A stretch of 64,000 bases of DNA from Pinus tabuliformis (lineage: Eukaryota; Streptophyta; Pinopsida; Pinales; Pinaceae), in contig CM062811.1 in assembly GCA_031772625.1 (NCBI GenBank), positions 644,938,820-645,002,819 of the forward strand. The letters are read 5' to 3'. The position numbers and the translations under genes were made by a program. The notes under the pieces were generated by a model, which had not been told where the DNA came from, ran no database searches, and saw only the letters and a list, made by a program, of their open reading frames with translations. Below, in pieces: positions 1 to 13,300 of this stretch (positions within the stretch are counted from its first letter, which is position 1; each line of letters starts with the position of its first letter).

Positions 1-2770
1 TCCACATACATAATTTTGATTATCTTGCAAAATATTATATTCATGACTATCAATTTCTGTATTGAACTATAGATCTTCGTTTAATTTTAGTTTTATATAG
101 ATAACATGACCTTTGTTACAAGTGGTATACAACCATACCAAACGAAAAAGAAAAAAGAAAAAAGTTGGAACTTTGATTGACCACATACTTCTTGTTGCAA
201 GAGGATTTTTGTTATATGTCAACAATTCCTTATGTAAATTCGATGCAAGCATATCAATACTTGCACTCATAATTGTGCCTTTATCCCTGTTCACATTGGT
301 AATGCTTATAATATAAAAGACTCATCTATTTCTTGTTAAAATGTTTATCATTGTATATGGCACATTAAAGTTGCTATTCTTTTGAGAAATGTTGTACAAT
401 TTTCCTCAACAAGATACTTTCCACTACTTTTTGTTGCATTGTTGCTTCTTGTTATGTGTGTGTGTCATTATGTCCATGAAAACATTTATGCCTTTAATAT
501 GAACCACAACATGATAGTATATTCCATGTTGAACCTCGGTTGCACACTGAGTGTGCCTAGAGTTCCAGCAGAAGAGTTATTATACACAAAGCTAGAACAA
601 GGAGTTGGCAAAATACTTTCACATTTCATTAAAAAATGTATGTTATCATAGTTATCAGGTTGTTTTTCTAACAAAATAAGTCTTTTTAGAACATATATTT
701 CTTCTCCATCTCAGGCAATGTTCATGAAAATTATTTTTCTGGAAGTTGAATACAAAGACAAACACAAAACAATGTGCATTGCTTTTCCACTTGACATTTC
801 TTTCATATTTAAAAATGTGTTTCCAAGTTTGTGAATAGCTTCAATTTTGTTGTCTTGACAAGATATACGATTTTTGTTGAATTTTTTTACTTTCAATTAT
901 AATGGAGAAATCCATTTTTTTCCATATAATAGATGCAATATGTTGTTGCACCATAGGGATATAAAATAGATTGAGCATCTTTGTTTCCTTGCCACACTAT
1001 GTTCTTATATTCATCCGTCTCAAGTGTTTTTCTCTGAATACAATTGTAACTAGGTATAAATGTATTTCTACATATAAATGTAGACACAAACATACAGGAA
1101 ATATAGGCTTTGAGAATTAGTTACTGAAATTCTAGAAATACTTTATAGTGTCACTTTGATGAACAGAAATGACCTAATCAACATTTTAAGGATACCACCT
1201 AGTCAAGATCTGTAACTTAGATCTATATTCGTTGAATGGTGGTTCCAACTAGTTCTATTGGGTCCAGTTACCCTTTCTCTATATCTTTTCTGGCTTATAA
1301 TATCTCTATTCTCTCACCAACAAAGAAAGAGAAATCAATATGACTCTCTTGCTACTAGATTGGCAAGAAAGTAATCCCTTAAGCTAATTTGGGGCTTAAC
1401 CAAACCACTTCTAATGCTTTGCCTCTTTAAGAAGAGGACTTCAAGAAATAAAGTCTTTAAACTAAATGAAAATCTAACTCTATATTCCCTAAGACTATCT
1501 CGATTGGATGAAGGATTAGTCCTCCATGAAACCAAGAGAAAGACTAATAATAATTGGGATTTTAGCATGAAAATCTTATGATGAATATCTGGTTAAAGAA
1601 ATAGTTCATTTAACTAACATTGTAATTACTTATCATGTTATGTTTAAGAGATCAATTAATCATAATTGTTGAATCACTAACATTAGGAAGTAGTTCACAT
1701 AATGTTAATGAAAACAACAAATAATGAACCAATAACATTAGGAATTAGTTCACATAACGTTACTAGTTATTAAATTAGGATAAGATAGCATATTTTTGAG
1801 TAAATAGTTACTTAGAAATATGATCTTAATAAGTAATGGAAAGAGATAAATGATAACATATTTTTGTGCTGAAGATTAGGTAGCTAATATACAAAATAAG
1901 AATCAATGTTGACAGTAGTGCACAATATGAATTCCATATCCATAATTTTGCTACCAAAAAGGAATGCAATTTGTTATTAAAAATGTTAGTATCTTTATAC
2001 AAACTAATAAAACCTCCTCTCCTACTCAATACAAGATTTGATCCTTAATAATTCTCCTCTAAGCTGTAAACTCTGCTGATAGAAACAATAGTTACAATAG
2101 TGCAAACCCTGCTCCTCTTTACACAACTTAGAATTGAAAGAGACAAAACCCCAATCACATAAATAATAGACTTTTGAAATAATTTCCTATTCTAATAATG
2201 CCTCTCTATTCTACTCTCTACTCTATATCGTGCATTTTCTCCCTCTCTCCTGTCTCTATCGAGGAGATTGTACTTATAAAGAGCTTAAGGTGAAATTGTG
2301 AAAATAACAAAAACTCCGTGCATCTCTCAATGACCGAGATAATAAAAGAAATTAAATAAGGTGGTTTTTGCTTCTGTTGAATCGCATGCCAAATGTAGAT
2401 CACCTCTGTTTAAAAAATTTATTGGTTTAGCTTGTTGTTGAGTTTGATTTATTTTAAGTGATAACCAATAAGCATATTGTTCGACAAGATCATGCGCTTC
2501 AAGGTATTAGTCCTCATTTAAGCTTTTGTTTTAACCTCCTCTGTCTATTTTTGTTTGGATCTCGACATGTGGTTGAGTAGTTGTTGATCGAATGATCTAT
2601 TTGATTTGGCCCAGGCATTTCCCTATAATAGAGAAATCGAAATTAGCCATTTAAAATGATGGAAAAATCAATACACATATGACTTTTAATTATGCCCCAA
2701 GACCTTTTAATTTTAATTCAGTGGCTATAACAGTGGTTGGAGGATGATACATGTGGCAAGAGCTGAGTGG
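1..2770. other. AT-rich spacer, no supported gene
   Basis: All open frames here are under 95 codons and none resembles a known protein. A short imperfect duplication (a phrase with ACATTAGGAA and AGTTCACATAA) occurs at about 1680-1710 and again at 1735-1765. I see no RNA gene, terminal repeat or coding pattern. Confidence 0.6.
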
Positions 2771-2884
2771 TATCAGAGGTAAGCCCATCGGAATATTTTA
2801 CAATGTGCATGAAAAAATAAAAACGTTGATTCACCGATATTGGGAGGTTGCGATATGGAGCGGACATGATAACTTATTGAACTC

Positions 2885-3092
2885 CTTTTAAATAGTGTAT
2901 CGGGTCCAGATATCAGAGGTGAGTGGATTATCAGAAGTCAAAAGTTGGAGGGGTGTGATTATCAGAGATCAGAGATTGGAGGGAGATGATTATTTGATAT
3001 TGGAAGGATTGGTTATTAGAAAATCAGCGGAGTGTCATATCGAAATATCAAAGGGATGTGAATATCGCTTATCAGAGATCAGAGATTTTTAA
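2885..3092. repeat. Short degenerate ATCAGAG repeats
   Basis: The motif ATCAGAG and close variants recur at least eight times over about 200 bases. The phrase ATCAGAGATCAGAGATT occurs twice (near 2962 and 3072). A 65-codon open frame here is a by-product of the repeat. No gene is recognised in the following stretch to 3880, which contains a run of 12 G at 3772-3783. Confidence 0.5.
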
Positions 3093-3884
3093 AAGCTTGC
3101 TGAGTTGAAGATATCCAATTGCCAATACTTGAGAGCAAAAGTAGTGATGTGGCAGGTGGGGGTCCTCCCATTGGCTATATTATAATATGGTTGGGCTTTG
3201 GTTTATACGAAGTTCAAACCACTTAATAATTTCAACTTTAATATGGTTCGGACTTTGGTAATTTGTTTTATTAAACCTCTCTATAAAATGGCTCGGATTT
3301 GATTTCGAGGATTCTCAAAGGGATTCTTCCATTATAAAAATCCTAATCAACCATAGCTCCGATATATGGAATTAATATATGTCCCACTTGTTTTATGACT
3401 TAAGCTTAAAGCATAGGTATGATTGTTGGTCTCGGGGGCTATGTAAGGGATAAAAATAAAAATACTATTTACAAATATAAATAAATATTTTACAAATAAA
3501 AGTAAAAATAAAGAAATAAAACCTATAAAACAAAAAAGGTAAAATACATTATATACATAGCATTAGGCCAAGGAAGTGAAAAAATATTCAATCGACAATT
3601 AAACACCATTTACAAACCAAATGTCCAAATGAGATCAACTGAGTTATAATAGGAATATAAGAAAAGATTGAACACATTGAAGCAATCTAAACTTTCAAAA
3701 TCAAACTGTAATATGACCAACCTTTCAATTAAAAGGTCCCCATAATAAGAATTAAGTAAAAAATGGTGTTTGGGGGGGGGGGGTTTGTGTTTTTACTACA
3801 ACATGTCACATAGCATATATAATTATGATATCAATAACTAAGTTGAGAGTCAAGAAAATAATTGCCAGTGTGCACACAGTAAAG

Positions 3885-5800
3885 TCTTTTCACAACCTGT
3901 TGGACAAAGGCAAATCTAGTCTTCTATATTTCTTTGTTTTGTAATTTTTTGGTATGAAACTTGTAATCTAAATATTCACCAAATAATTTCATTCTTGTTG
4001 TCATGTTTACAACAAGTTTTTTTTTTTTTTTTTGTGCATGTCAAAATCAATAAAAACAAGATCCTTAAACAAAATTTTCCTTTTTTGAAGACTTAAGTTG
4101 CAGGTCGGATCTAGAAAAATTTTGTAAAAAAATACAACATCCCGACTACCCGACCTTCCAACCACATGACTAGCAACTTGAGCTAACTATGATTCTTTTT
4201 ATAAATAATATGACCGACCTCCAGAACTTGGCATTTCTAGACTATGAAACTACCCGAGCTAATGAATTCACTCGACTATGGTCTAGTCTGGGTCACGATA
4301 GAATAAATAAATCATAAAACAAAAAAATTCATGAATGTCTAACCTCTCGACTATATAATCAACTCACAAAAAAACCATGACAATATCGACAATAATCTTG
4401 TACTTTTCATGCTTTCAGAATCAATTATTGAAAGTCTCATCTCCTTTATTTGTTTGTTCTGTAATTTTTTTATATGAATCATATAATTTAAAAAATTATA
4501 TAATACTTTTCATTCCTATTATCAGGTTTACGACAGGCCTTTTTTATTTTGTGCATCACAAAATGAATAAAAACAAAGGCCTTAAACAATTTTTTTTTCT
4601 TCTTTGAAGATTAAGTTGGAGGTTGGATCCATAAACATTTCATAGAAAAGAAATACAACCTTCTGACTACCCAACGTTTTGACCACCTGATTAGCAACAC
4701 AGAGTGACAACAATTTTTTTATAAATAATCGACCCAACCTCCTGACCTCAACATTGTCTGACTGCCAAACTACCTAAACTCTTGACTTCAACAATGTCCG
4801 ACTGTCAAACTACTCGACCTAATGAAACCAACCGACTATGTTATAGTCGAGATCAGAATAGAATAAATGAATCATAAAAAATAAAAACACCCTATTGTCT
4901 GATCTCCTGACTACACGATTGACCCAATTAAAAAAAATCCCCTCTTGTACTTTTCATACTTTGAGAATCAGTTACTTAAAGTCTAGTCTCCTTTATTTGT
5001 TTGTTCTGTAATTTTTTGATATCAAACATATAATTTAAAAATTCATAGAATAATTTTCATTCCTGCTAACAACTTTACAAGAAGCATTTTTTCTTTTTTG
5101 CATCACAAAATGAATAAAAACAAAAGCCTTAAACAATTTTTTCCTTTTTTGAAAATTAAGTCGAAGGTCAGATCCAGAAACATTTTGTAAAAAATAAATA
5201 CAACCTTCCAACTACTAAAACTTTTGACCTCCTAACTTGCAACACAGAGTGACTACGATTTTTTATAAATAATCAGCCCGACCTCTCGACCTCAACATTT
5301 CCCGACAATCAAACTACTTGACCTCCTGACCTCAACGTTACCCGACTATCAAACTACTCGACCTCAGCATTTCCCGACTGTCCGACCTCCCGACTGTACA
5401 ATCAACCCAATATAAAAACAAAAAAAAATTGCTCAAATTTCGGACAATAATTATTTAATTTTTGTGCTTTGAGAATTAGTTACTGAAAATCTAGTCTTCT
5501 TTATTTATTTGTTTTGTAATTTTTTGATATGAAACATATAATTTAAAAATTCATGGAATAATTTGCATTCCTGTTATCAGGTTTACAAGAAGGCTTTATT
5601 TCTTTTGTGAATCACAAAATGTATAAAAAAAGTCTTAAACAAATTTTTTCCTTTTTCAAGAATTAAGTTGGAGATCGGATCCAGAAATATTTTGTAAAAA
5701 AAATTTGTAACCTCCCGACTACCCGATCTTCCGACCATGCGACTACCAACTCGGGGTGGCTATAAATAGATACAGCCTGACCTCCCGAACATGGACTAAA
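3885..5800. repeat. Tandem array of about four ~520-bp units
   Basis: Four imperfect copies begin near 3915, 4435, 4980 and 5490. Each has the same order: a phrase like TCTAGTCTCCTTTATTTG, then TTTGTAATTTTTTGATATGAA, then a TTTACAA/AAGG phrase, a T-run with TTGTGCATCACAAAATGAATAAAAAC-like sequence, and a stretch with repeated CCCGACTACCCGACC-type motifs. The copies differ by many substitutions and small indels, so the array is old. It codes for nothing recognisable. It could be a satellite or a remnant of tandemly duplicated LTR-like sequence. Confidence 0.75.
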
Positions 5801-8150
5801 TCGCTTTCAACACCGGTTTCCTTGTCTTATTATGCAACTATTACTCCGTCCTTCCAACTCTCTGTTACCCACCTCATTTCTTAAACCCTGCAGATAATCC
5901 ATTTCTGAAGTCCAATCATATAATAGGAGAAACCCCCTACCCCAATCACAAGTTTTCCCACCCAGGGTCCTAACTGCAACAGGATAAGAATTATCCAATT
6001 CTTTCTATAAATTTAGCATTTCACCCCTTTTCTCCACATTGAACATCCTTTCTTAGTTTTCAAGAACAGCTACGTCATGGCCCTTTGGCTCTGCACCACG
6101 CATAATCTTTACTCGACATTTTTGCACTATCCTCAAATACCAGGTGTTCTTCCATGAGAAATACCTTGAATTAATCATCTCAATTACGACCTTCTCTTAG
6201 TGATACATTTCGCTTATAGATCTAAATGAGTACCTCACCACTTTGTCGAAGTCATACTAAGACATTCCACGACGTTACCCCTTCTAAGCATGGGTTATAG
6301 ATACATTGAGGAATTATTATACTGTGGCTCTTCTCTTCCTTCGAGTAGGGAATTCCTCGCATGGGGGAATAGGCACTCCTGTAGATCTTATCTGACAGAA
6401 TCTTGGCGCCACCTTACATCAGGCTTCAAACTCACCTACCACACACCATCTATTCTAGAATGCTAAACGAACTCTCTTAGCAGCTCCTCGAGACTTCTCA
6501 TGGGTAGGTGGGGCATTTGATTATTGACAAGGGATTGTGACCCTCATTGGTAAGCTCCATGTGGCGGGAATGGAGGCTTATGCACAAAAAAGGCTAAATC
6601 CTATAGAAGCACCACATTAATACATAATTGGCCTCAGAACGTTTGTTTGATCTTTCACATATTTTTTTCATGTCAAGACAATATTTTGTCAAAAAATATC
6701 TTAATGTACACATTGACCATCTATGTCAAACAAAGCGTCTCTATTATAGATTCATACATTAATACAAAGAGTCTTAGAACCCAGTTCTTCTAATTGATCT
6801 TGTTTTTCAATTTGAATAGATCATTGAGGTCCTCAACTTCATTTATTGAATTATTTATGATATCATTAAGAATTTAGGAAAAATTATTTATGAACTTTAG
6901 ACACTCTGTAATTACTATTGTTTACTATAATAACTTATTTATTTTTTCATAAAAGCATAGGACACATATTCCCATGCATAATAATAACCACAATTAATAT
7001 AAAAATTAGGAAAATATTAGTTCACAGTTGCATCACAGGTGTATTCAAAACAACACATATTGCACTTGTTATTTATCCATATCGATTACAATGACAATGC
7101 AACATAACCCATTACTTGGAAATAGTAATCATACAATATTTATCTCTTTTTTCTATAGTAAAACTAAATCTGGTCCTCTATCCACATTCTCTTTTCCAAA
7201 TGTCTCTCTTTCTTTTGGAGCAAGTTTCATGTCCCTCCATTACTACTACATCCTTGTTCTTGCAATCAGTCCATAAATTGTGTCCCCTTTTAGTCCTTCT
7301 ATTATCTCAAACAAGCATGGGCCTGAATATTTTCCCCAGAACATTTATTTTCACAAACCATTCCCTTTACTTCGTGGACCACTCAACCTTTAATTCTTAT
7401 CGTCAAGTTCAGGTCTCTTCTTTGCACAATAAACTATATCATCCCTACCAGGAATTCTCCATTCCTAGCTCTACAATCCATGTCCTCAGACTCAGTCACC
7501 TTTTTCTTTTGTTATTCCAAATATTACAACATATGTACATTATTTTTACAATGCAACTCATACTAGAACCTTGGGTGAGACTATCACATAGACAATAAAA
7601 CTCCTGAAAACTAATAACCAACAAAAACCCTTTTCTACTATCTATTCTTGTTCACTAATCTGATGCAAAGTGAAGCAAATGTCAAACTACTCTAACTATT
7701 TACTTATTTGTTTTAAGAAATAAATTATCTATCAAACTAATAACTGTAAATATTAGTACACAACTAAACCAAAAAACAATGATACAAATGTCATTTTGCA
7801 AAAAGATAGCTAAAAGTAATTCTTGCAAAAAAAAACTTGTTTTCCCATTCCATGTAAATAAATACCAATAAAAATAGGATGAGCTCGAAAAAAAATGATA
7901 TTATCAAAACATCATGTTTTTCTTCAATTAAGAATAATCTATAAAATTACACTTAGAAATTAAGATTCAATACTTTGAAATTAGAAACTAAAATGGAATA
8001 GTTTGGAATTAGTTTCAAAATACTTGGCCTTATTTTATCTTTGTTTTTAGCAATTAGTTAGGCCTAAACTTTCCTTGTATATATGAACTTGAGCTATAAG
8101 TTCATCTTCTTCTTCACACATAACATTTTAACTAAATAAACTAAAAACTA
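5801..8150. other. Spacer without recognised gene
   Basis: The part from 5800 to 6550 is less AT-rich than its surroundings and could be an eroded gene or element, but neither strand gives a recognisable protein. The 160-codon plus-strand frame at 7116-7598 is rich in Leu, Ser, Phe and His. That composition is typical of the complement of other sequence, and no domain is visible. The rest is AT-rich. Confidence 0.5.
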
Positions 8151-8239
8151 CATGCACACGAATCATGTATACAAATAAGCAATGACATGCCACCACATGG
8201 CTCTTGTTTAAAAATAAAATAATAATGTACAAATACATT

Positions 8240-9320
8240 TATAAACCCATGGAATCTAAACAAAAAGATAAATACTATAAACCCTAAAAAACTTGCTTGT
8301 CCATGATTATAAACCCAAGGGAGTTACATTAAATCCTGGAATAATACTATAACCCTGTGAAAAAAATATACCCTTGAAATATGCACCCTTAGATTAATGA
8401 ACCCAAGGGATTGTTATCATAAACCCAATGGGCTCGTAAACCCAAGGCATATTATAGACTTTGCATATATAAACCCTAAAAAATATTTTTTAAACCCTAA
8501 ATAAACATGGTTGACCATGGTCGACCATGGAAGATATTCATATTGAGACAATCTTTTCCACAATTCGATATTGGACCATGGGTTTCCATGGTTCCCCATG
8601 CTTAATTTCCATATTCATGCTTGATTTCCATATCAAAAAACTACTATAAACATTGACGTTGCACCAAGGTTATCCATGGCTTCCCACGCTTGATTTCCAT
8701 ATTCATGCAATCTTTGTCACAATGCGAATTTTTAACATGTTTGACCTTAACTGACAATGTCCAACCATGTTCGACCAATGGCGGCCATGTATGACCATGG
8801 TAGACAATGGTCGACAATGGTTGACCACCACTGGTTTTTCATATTGAGATATTCTTTGTTGTTTTGTGACATAGGACCATGTTTGACCATGACTATTGAC
8901 ACAATTTATCTCTAAATTTCACCTTGATTGACCATCATTGACAATGGATGACAATCACACATTTTCATATTGAGACAATCTTTGTCGCAATGTGAATAAT
9001 ATTCCAACCTATGAATATGAACCATCACATTCAAAAACCCAAGTGAAAAAAAATCGAAGGGATTAACACAATAACAACAAAGGACTATAAAACCAACGGA
9101 ATAATATTAAACAAAAGGGATTGATATTATAAACAAAAGGTATAAAAACCTAAATAAAAACAATAAAAAGCCTCACATATTATAAACCCAAATGCATTAT
9201 AACATACAGAAAATAAACCCAAATGGATTATAAATGCACAATAAAAATATTAAATCCAAGGGAAGAATATTAAACCCTATCAAAAAATTTAAACCCAACG
9301 TAGATAAACCCAGAGAAAAA
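8240..9320. repeat. Degenerate AAACCC-type and GACCATGG-type repeats
   Basis: Between 8245 and 8500, and again between 9010 and 9310, the motif ATAAACCCAAGGGATT and shorter variants (AAACCCTAA, AAACCCAA) recur at irregular spacing. Between 8505 and 8960 the motif GACCATGG and variants recur, embedded in a longer degenerate unit with TTTCATATTGAGACAATCTTT. AAACCCT is the complement of the plant telomere repeat TTTAGGG, so the flanking parts may derive from an interstitial telomere-like array, but exact tandem units are not preserved. Confidence 0.55.
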
Positions 9321-9780
9321 TATTTTAGACCATACAATAAAAAACTCAGTCGATCTCTAAACATAATTGATTTACATCTTCATACATTCTTTTGTGCAAT
9401 GACATAATGGACCATAACCAAGCATTAAATCCCCAACCTTAAAACTATAAGAAAGAAGAGTATAAATACAATACAAATGAGCTACACATAATTATAATAG
9501 ATGAATATTGGTAAATTGATATCAATACATTATAAATCATAAAAACATTGTCAACCATCAATACAACAACATTAACATATAAATATATTAATACTATAAA
9601 AGGTTCAAGAATAGTATAATAAACATATGCGAAAGAAGGGAACACCATGTGCACTTTAAACCCTATGAATATTTTTTCTCCTTTTACATGAATGAAATAT
9701 GCTAGCCTCTTCCAAAACACATCCAGATCGATGACAAAAGCAACACCATTTCAAATATACAACATAATTATCACGACCCT

Positions 9781-10016
9781 TCATGTTTCTAACCAACCCC
9801 TTCTTGCTTTCCTTCCAGACCCTCTCTGGTGCACATGCAACAAGTATTCAACATTTTCCTTCATTTCATGTAAGACATGAATATGCTCATCAACAAAAGT
9901 AGGATGGAAGCCATATTTTTTATCAAGCCTTTTCTGAAAATAGGCAACGAAACGTATTGCTCCTGCAATATATTTTATCGTTGAGATGTAATAGAGGCCA
10001 TCATTGTTCTCCATAT
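9781..10016 (-). pseudogene. Unrecognised exon-like open frame beyond the Helitron helicase
   Basis: The 77-codon minus-strand frame begins with ATG two bases after a good splice-acceptor-like sequence (TTGAAATGCAG then ATATGG). Its composition is protein-like, with motifs such as KKYGFHPTFVDEHIHVLHEM, and it lacks the Leu/Ser/Phe bias of the chance frames nearby. It lies about 360 bases downstream, in the Rep reading direction, of the last helicase homology. It could be a C-terminal exon of the Helitron gene or a captured host exon. I do not recognise the family. Confidence 0.3.
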
Positions 10017-10379
10017 CTGCATTTCAATGACATAACGATAAAATTAATATCAGTACATACAAAAATCCACAAAAAATTAATTGGACATAAATCTAACAAG
10101 ACTAAAAACAATGATAACATAAAGCATAAATAACTACTATTTAACTGATGAAAAAAACATCACCACAAAAAACAAATTTGACCCATCCAACTTCTTCCTA
10201 TTGTTTAATTTACTGACTTGACCAATCAACAAATCTATTCAAATGATTGACAAGTAGAAAGAACGAGTTATCAATGTGCATAAAAAAATTTGCAGGCAAC
10301 AACAACAATTATATAAAAGTATTCATCTTATTTTCAAAAACATGAAAAAGCACTAAACTCTATTCAATATTAATACCTC

Positions 10380-13300
10380 TTAAATGATATTGATTTAAAT
10401 CATTCTCCTCTTTATTTTTAAGTTTAACATATGAAATTTCTTTCATTTTTTTCATAACAATGAAAAGAAAAAGGCGATGGAATTCATAAATAATCTATCG
10501 ATTTCACTCTTGATATAGTTATAAATGTCAAGCCCTGCCTCTCTATCTCTTTAATATCTACAGTGACGTGTTGCAAAGTCATCCCCTGTGATTTTTGTAT
10601 TGTGAATACCCATGCCATTTTCAAAGGCATTTATCTAAGATTCCCCCTAATTACAGGCACAATGGACACAATTTTTGGACAATCCCTATCAAATGGAACA
10701 ACATAGTACTTTTCAAAAATAACTTAGTGAATTGTGGAAGTTGTGGCAACTTTGAACCAAGCACAAAGAAGATATCTTCAATATATCCAAGAGCACCATT
10801 AACCAACCCAACCTCAACCCACAAATGAAACATCATCATTACACGATCTCCATGACATAACAACACTTCACACTCCAACACATCATCATCGTTTTCATGT
10901 ATTTGTGTTCTTCTACTGCATTTGGAAACACATCTTGCAACAACACAATATAATGTTTTTAGCATTTTCCGATTGTGCAAATTGATGAGATTATTCATCT
11001 CAAACAAGTGAACTGAAGAATCAAATAAAATATTTTCTTGTCAATCCAAAATTATCGACACAAGTCATAAGAAGATCCCAATCTGTAAGAAAAGGCTCTA
11101 CATCTCTAATATTGGTTAAAATATTGCGAAAAGACGTCTGTCTCGGATCATCTCCTTGTTGCCTATAAATTTTGTCCAAAGTCACAACAATGTTGAAACT
11201 TTACCACAAAAATTTCCTAGTTGTCCTACTTGGATCCAAGGGTTTATCCTTAATAGGAGGTAGCTTCACAAGGTCTCCCACAAGAATTATGGACCTACCA
11301 CCAAAAAGAGAATCCTTATTTTAGGCATGACTTCTTGCAAATGAGACTCTATCTGTATGAATATCATTAGACCTATAATTATAATATCATCAATCAATAT
11401 ATATCGAATGTGCTTCATTTCTTCTTAAAACACCGCTAGAGCCTGCCTGGCCAGTGGTTTCATATCTTTTACAGAAATTTTCAAGGAAGGATGTATTGTT
11501 TTTCCATGTATGTTAAAAGAAGCTATATGATTTGGATCCAACAATAATAATGGGATTTTATCAGCGATTATTGAGGTAGAAAGAGCATGAAAAATACAAT
11601 GAATGAGAGAATACTTCCTGATTCTAGCAGTTCCATGGATAATCATTCTCAAAGAATGTGTCCTCGATGAAGATAGTGTCGAAAACACCTGCAGAATGTG
11701 CATATTATATAAAATGGATCCCTTATTCTAAATAATTGTTGACACCATCGTTTCTTGCCAATGATAATGAATATCAAAGTCCATTCTATGAAGATTGTCA
11801 AGGTCTAAAATGTTTACATTGTTTGGAGGAACGAGCTGCGAAAAAACCTGTCATTCTTCCAAATCTCGACCAACATTTTCTTCATGTACAAGAGGTTCAA
11901 CATCTTCATACGTGCCTTCATCTGGAAAAGGGGCTCGATCAACATGCCACACACAATATCTCAAATTCCTCCAAATCCCAATGATAATTTCAGTTGAAAA
12001 CCCAATGTATAAAGAAATGTCACAAAATGGCTTGTATAAAAGCAACTCACTCCAACAAAAGGTTTAAAACTATATAGAGTCTTCATTAGGAACAACATAA
12101 AACCATGACCAAACACCAACAATAGCATGGATATATCATGGCCTCCATGGATCCTTCCTATAGTTGGAATCAAAACTCCACGATGTTCCTACTTCAATCA
12201 AGCACAAATGTTTGAAAAAATGGGCCAGCTTTGATAAACCTGAATGAAATTGGTCCCACATGAAACTTCATCATAATACAATCACAACTTTTGGTACAAT
12301 TTCTTCCCAACATTCAACAGGAAAAAATTGCAACTACAAATAACAAAAGGGAGATTTAGCAACAAATGACAAGTTTCTTGAGCTCTAATGTCATGCTCAA
12401 TAATTGTTTCAGGAAGGAACCTTCTATACGCAGACAATGTAGGAGCCTCACACCTGATCTTACCAACAAATCTTGTCAACATTTCATGATAAGATCTTCC
12501 CTCTTCCTTCAAAGCACATTTCACAATATATTTCAAAACTGCATGGCGAGAGACAACTGTCTAACAATCAAAATTTTCTCACCACATTGTTAAAATATCC
12601 ACAACGTGAACATTTAGATGGTCATTGTTGCATGTCATTTCATACTCTTTTTCCCTTTTTAATCTACATACAATGTTGACTCGACACGAAGCTGCCATGG
12701 GATGTCATAACAACATGTAAGGATAGAGCCCTTTTTACATAAACATAAAACAATGTTGCATTTCGTATGCCATTCCATGCGGTTCACCAAATGCTCATAA
12801 TCTTCTTCAGGATTGCAAAAAAAAAAAATTGGTAGTATTTAAAAGACACAGATTGTCATTCAAACTTCGAGGGACCATTACAATTCAACAGTGTATGTCA
12901 TGTGGATTCCAGGTTGTAACACCAACAGTAGCAGCATTGGACCAATCCAATATCTCCATATATGGTGCTCCAAGCAACCATAGGAATCCATGGATGTAGG
13001 TTGAACCTATATGCTTCCACCCATACCTGAAAAAATTCAAAACATGCAGCTAAGATATATTAACCAAAAATAATGAAATACCTTTCACTTCAAGTCTTAA
13101 AAAAAACAGTCGAAAAGGAACGATAACAAACCTACACAAAAAGTCTTTAGCACCAAGATATATCTAAAAAAATATATCACCGAAGATATTGATTCTTTGA
13201 TTAATCTATATAGCGGCTATATGTGGGTACTAAATAACATTTTCAATTTTTTTGGCATGCTCACTTTGTTGATGACAATGTTTGTTTGAAGGCATTAGAC

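Noticed and set aside
7116-7598. 160-codon plus-strand frame rich in Leu, Ser and His
   Set aside because: Composition looks like the complement of other sequence. I looked for a copia polyprotein on the minus strand but found no dependable motif.
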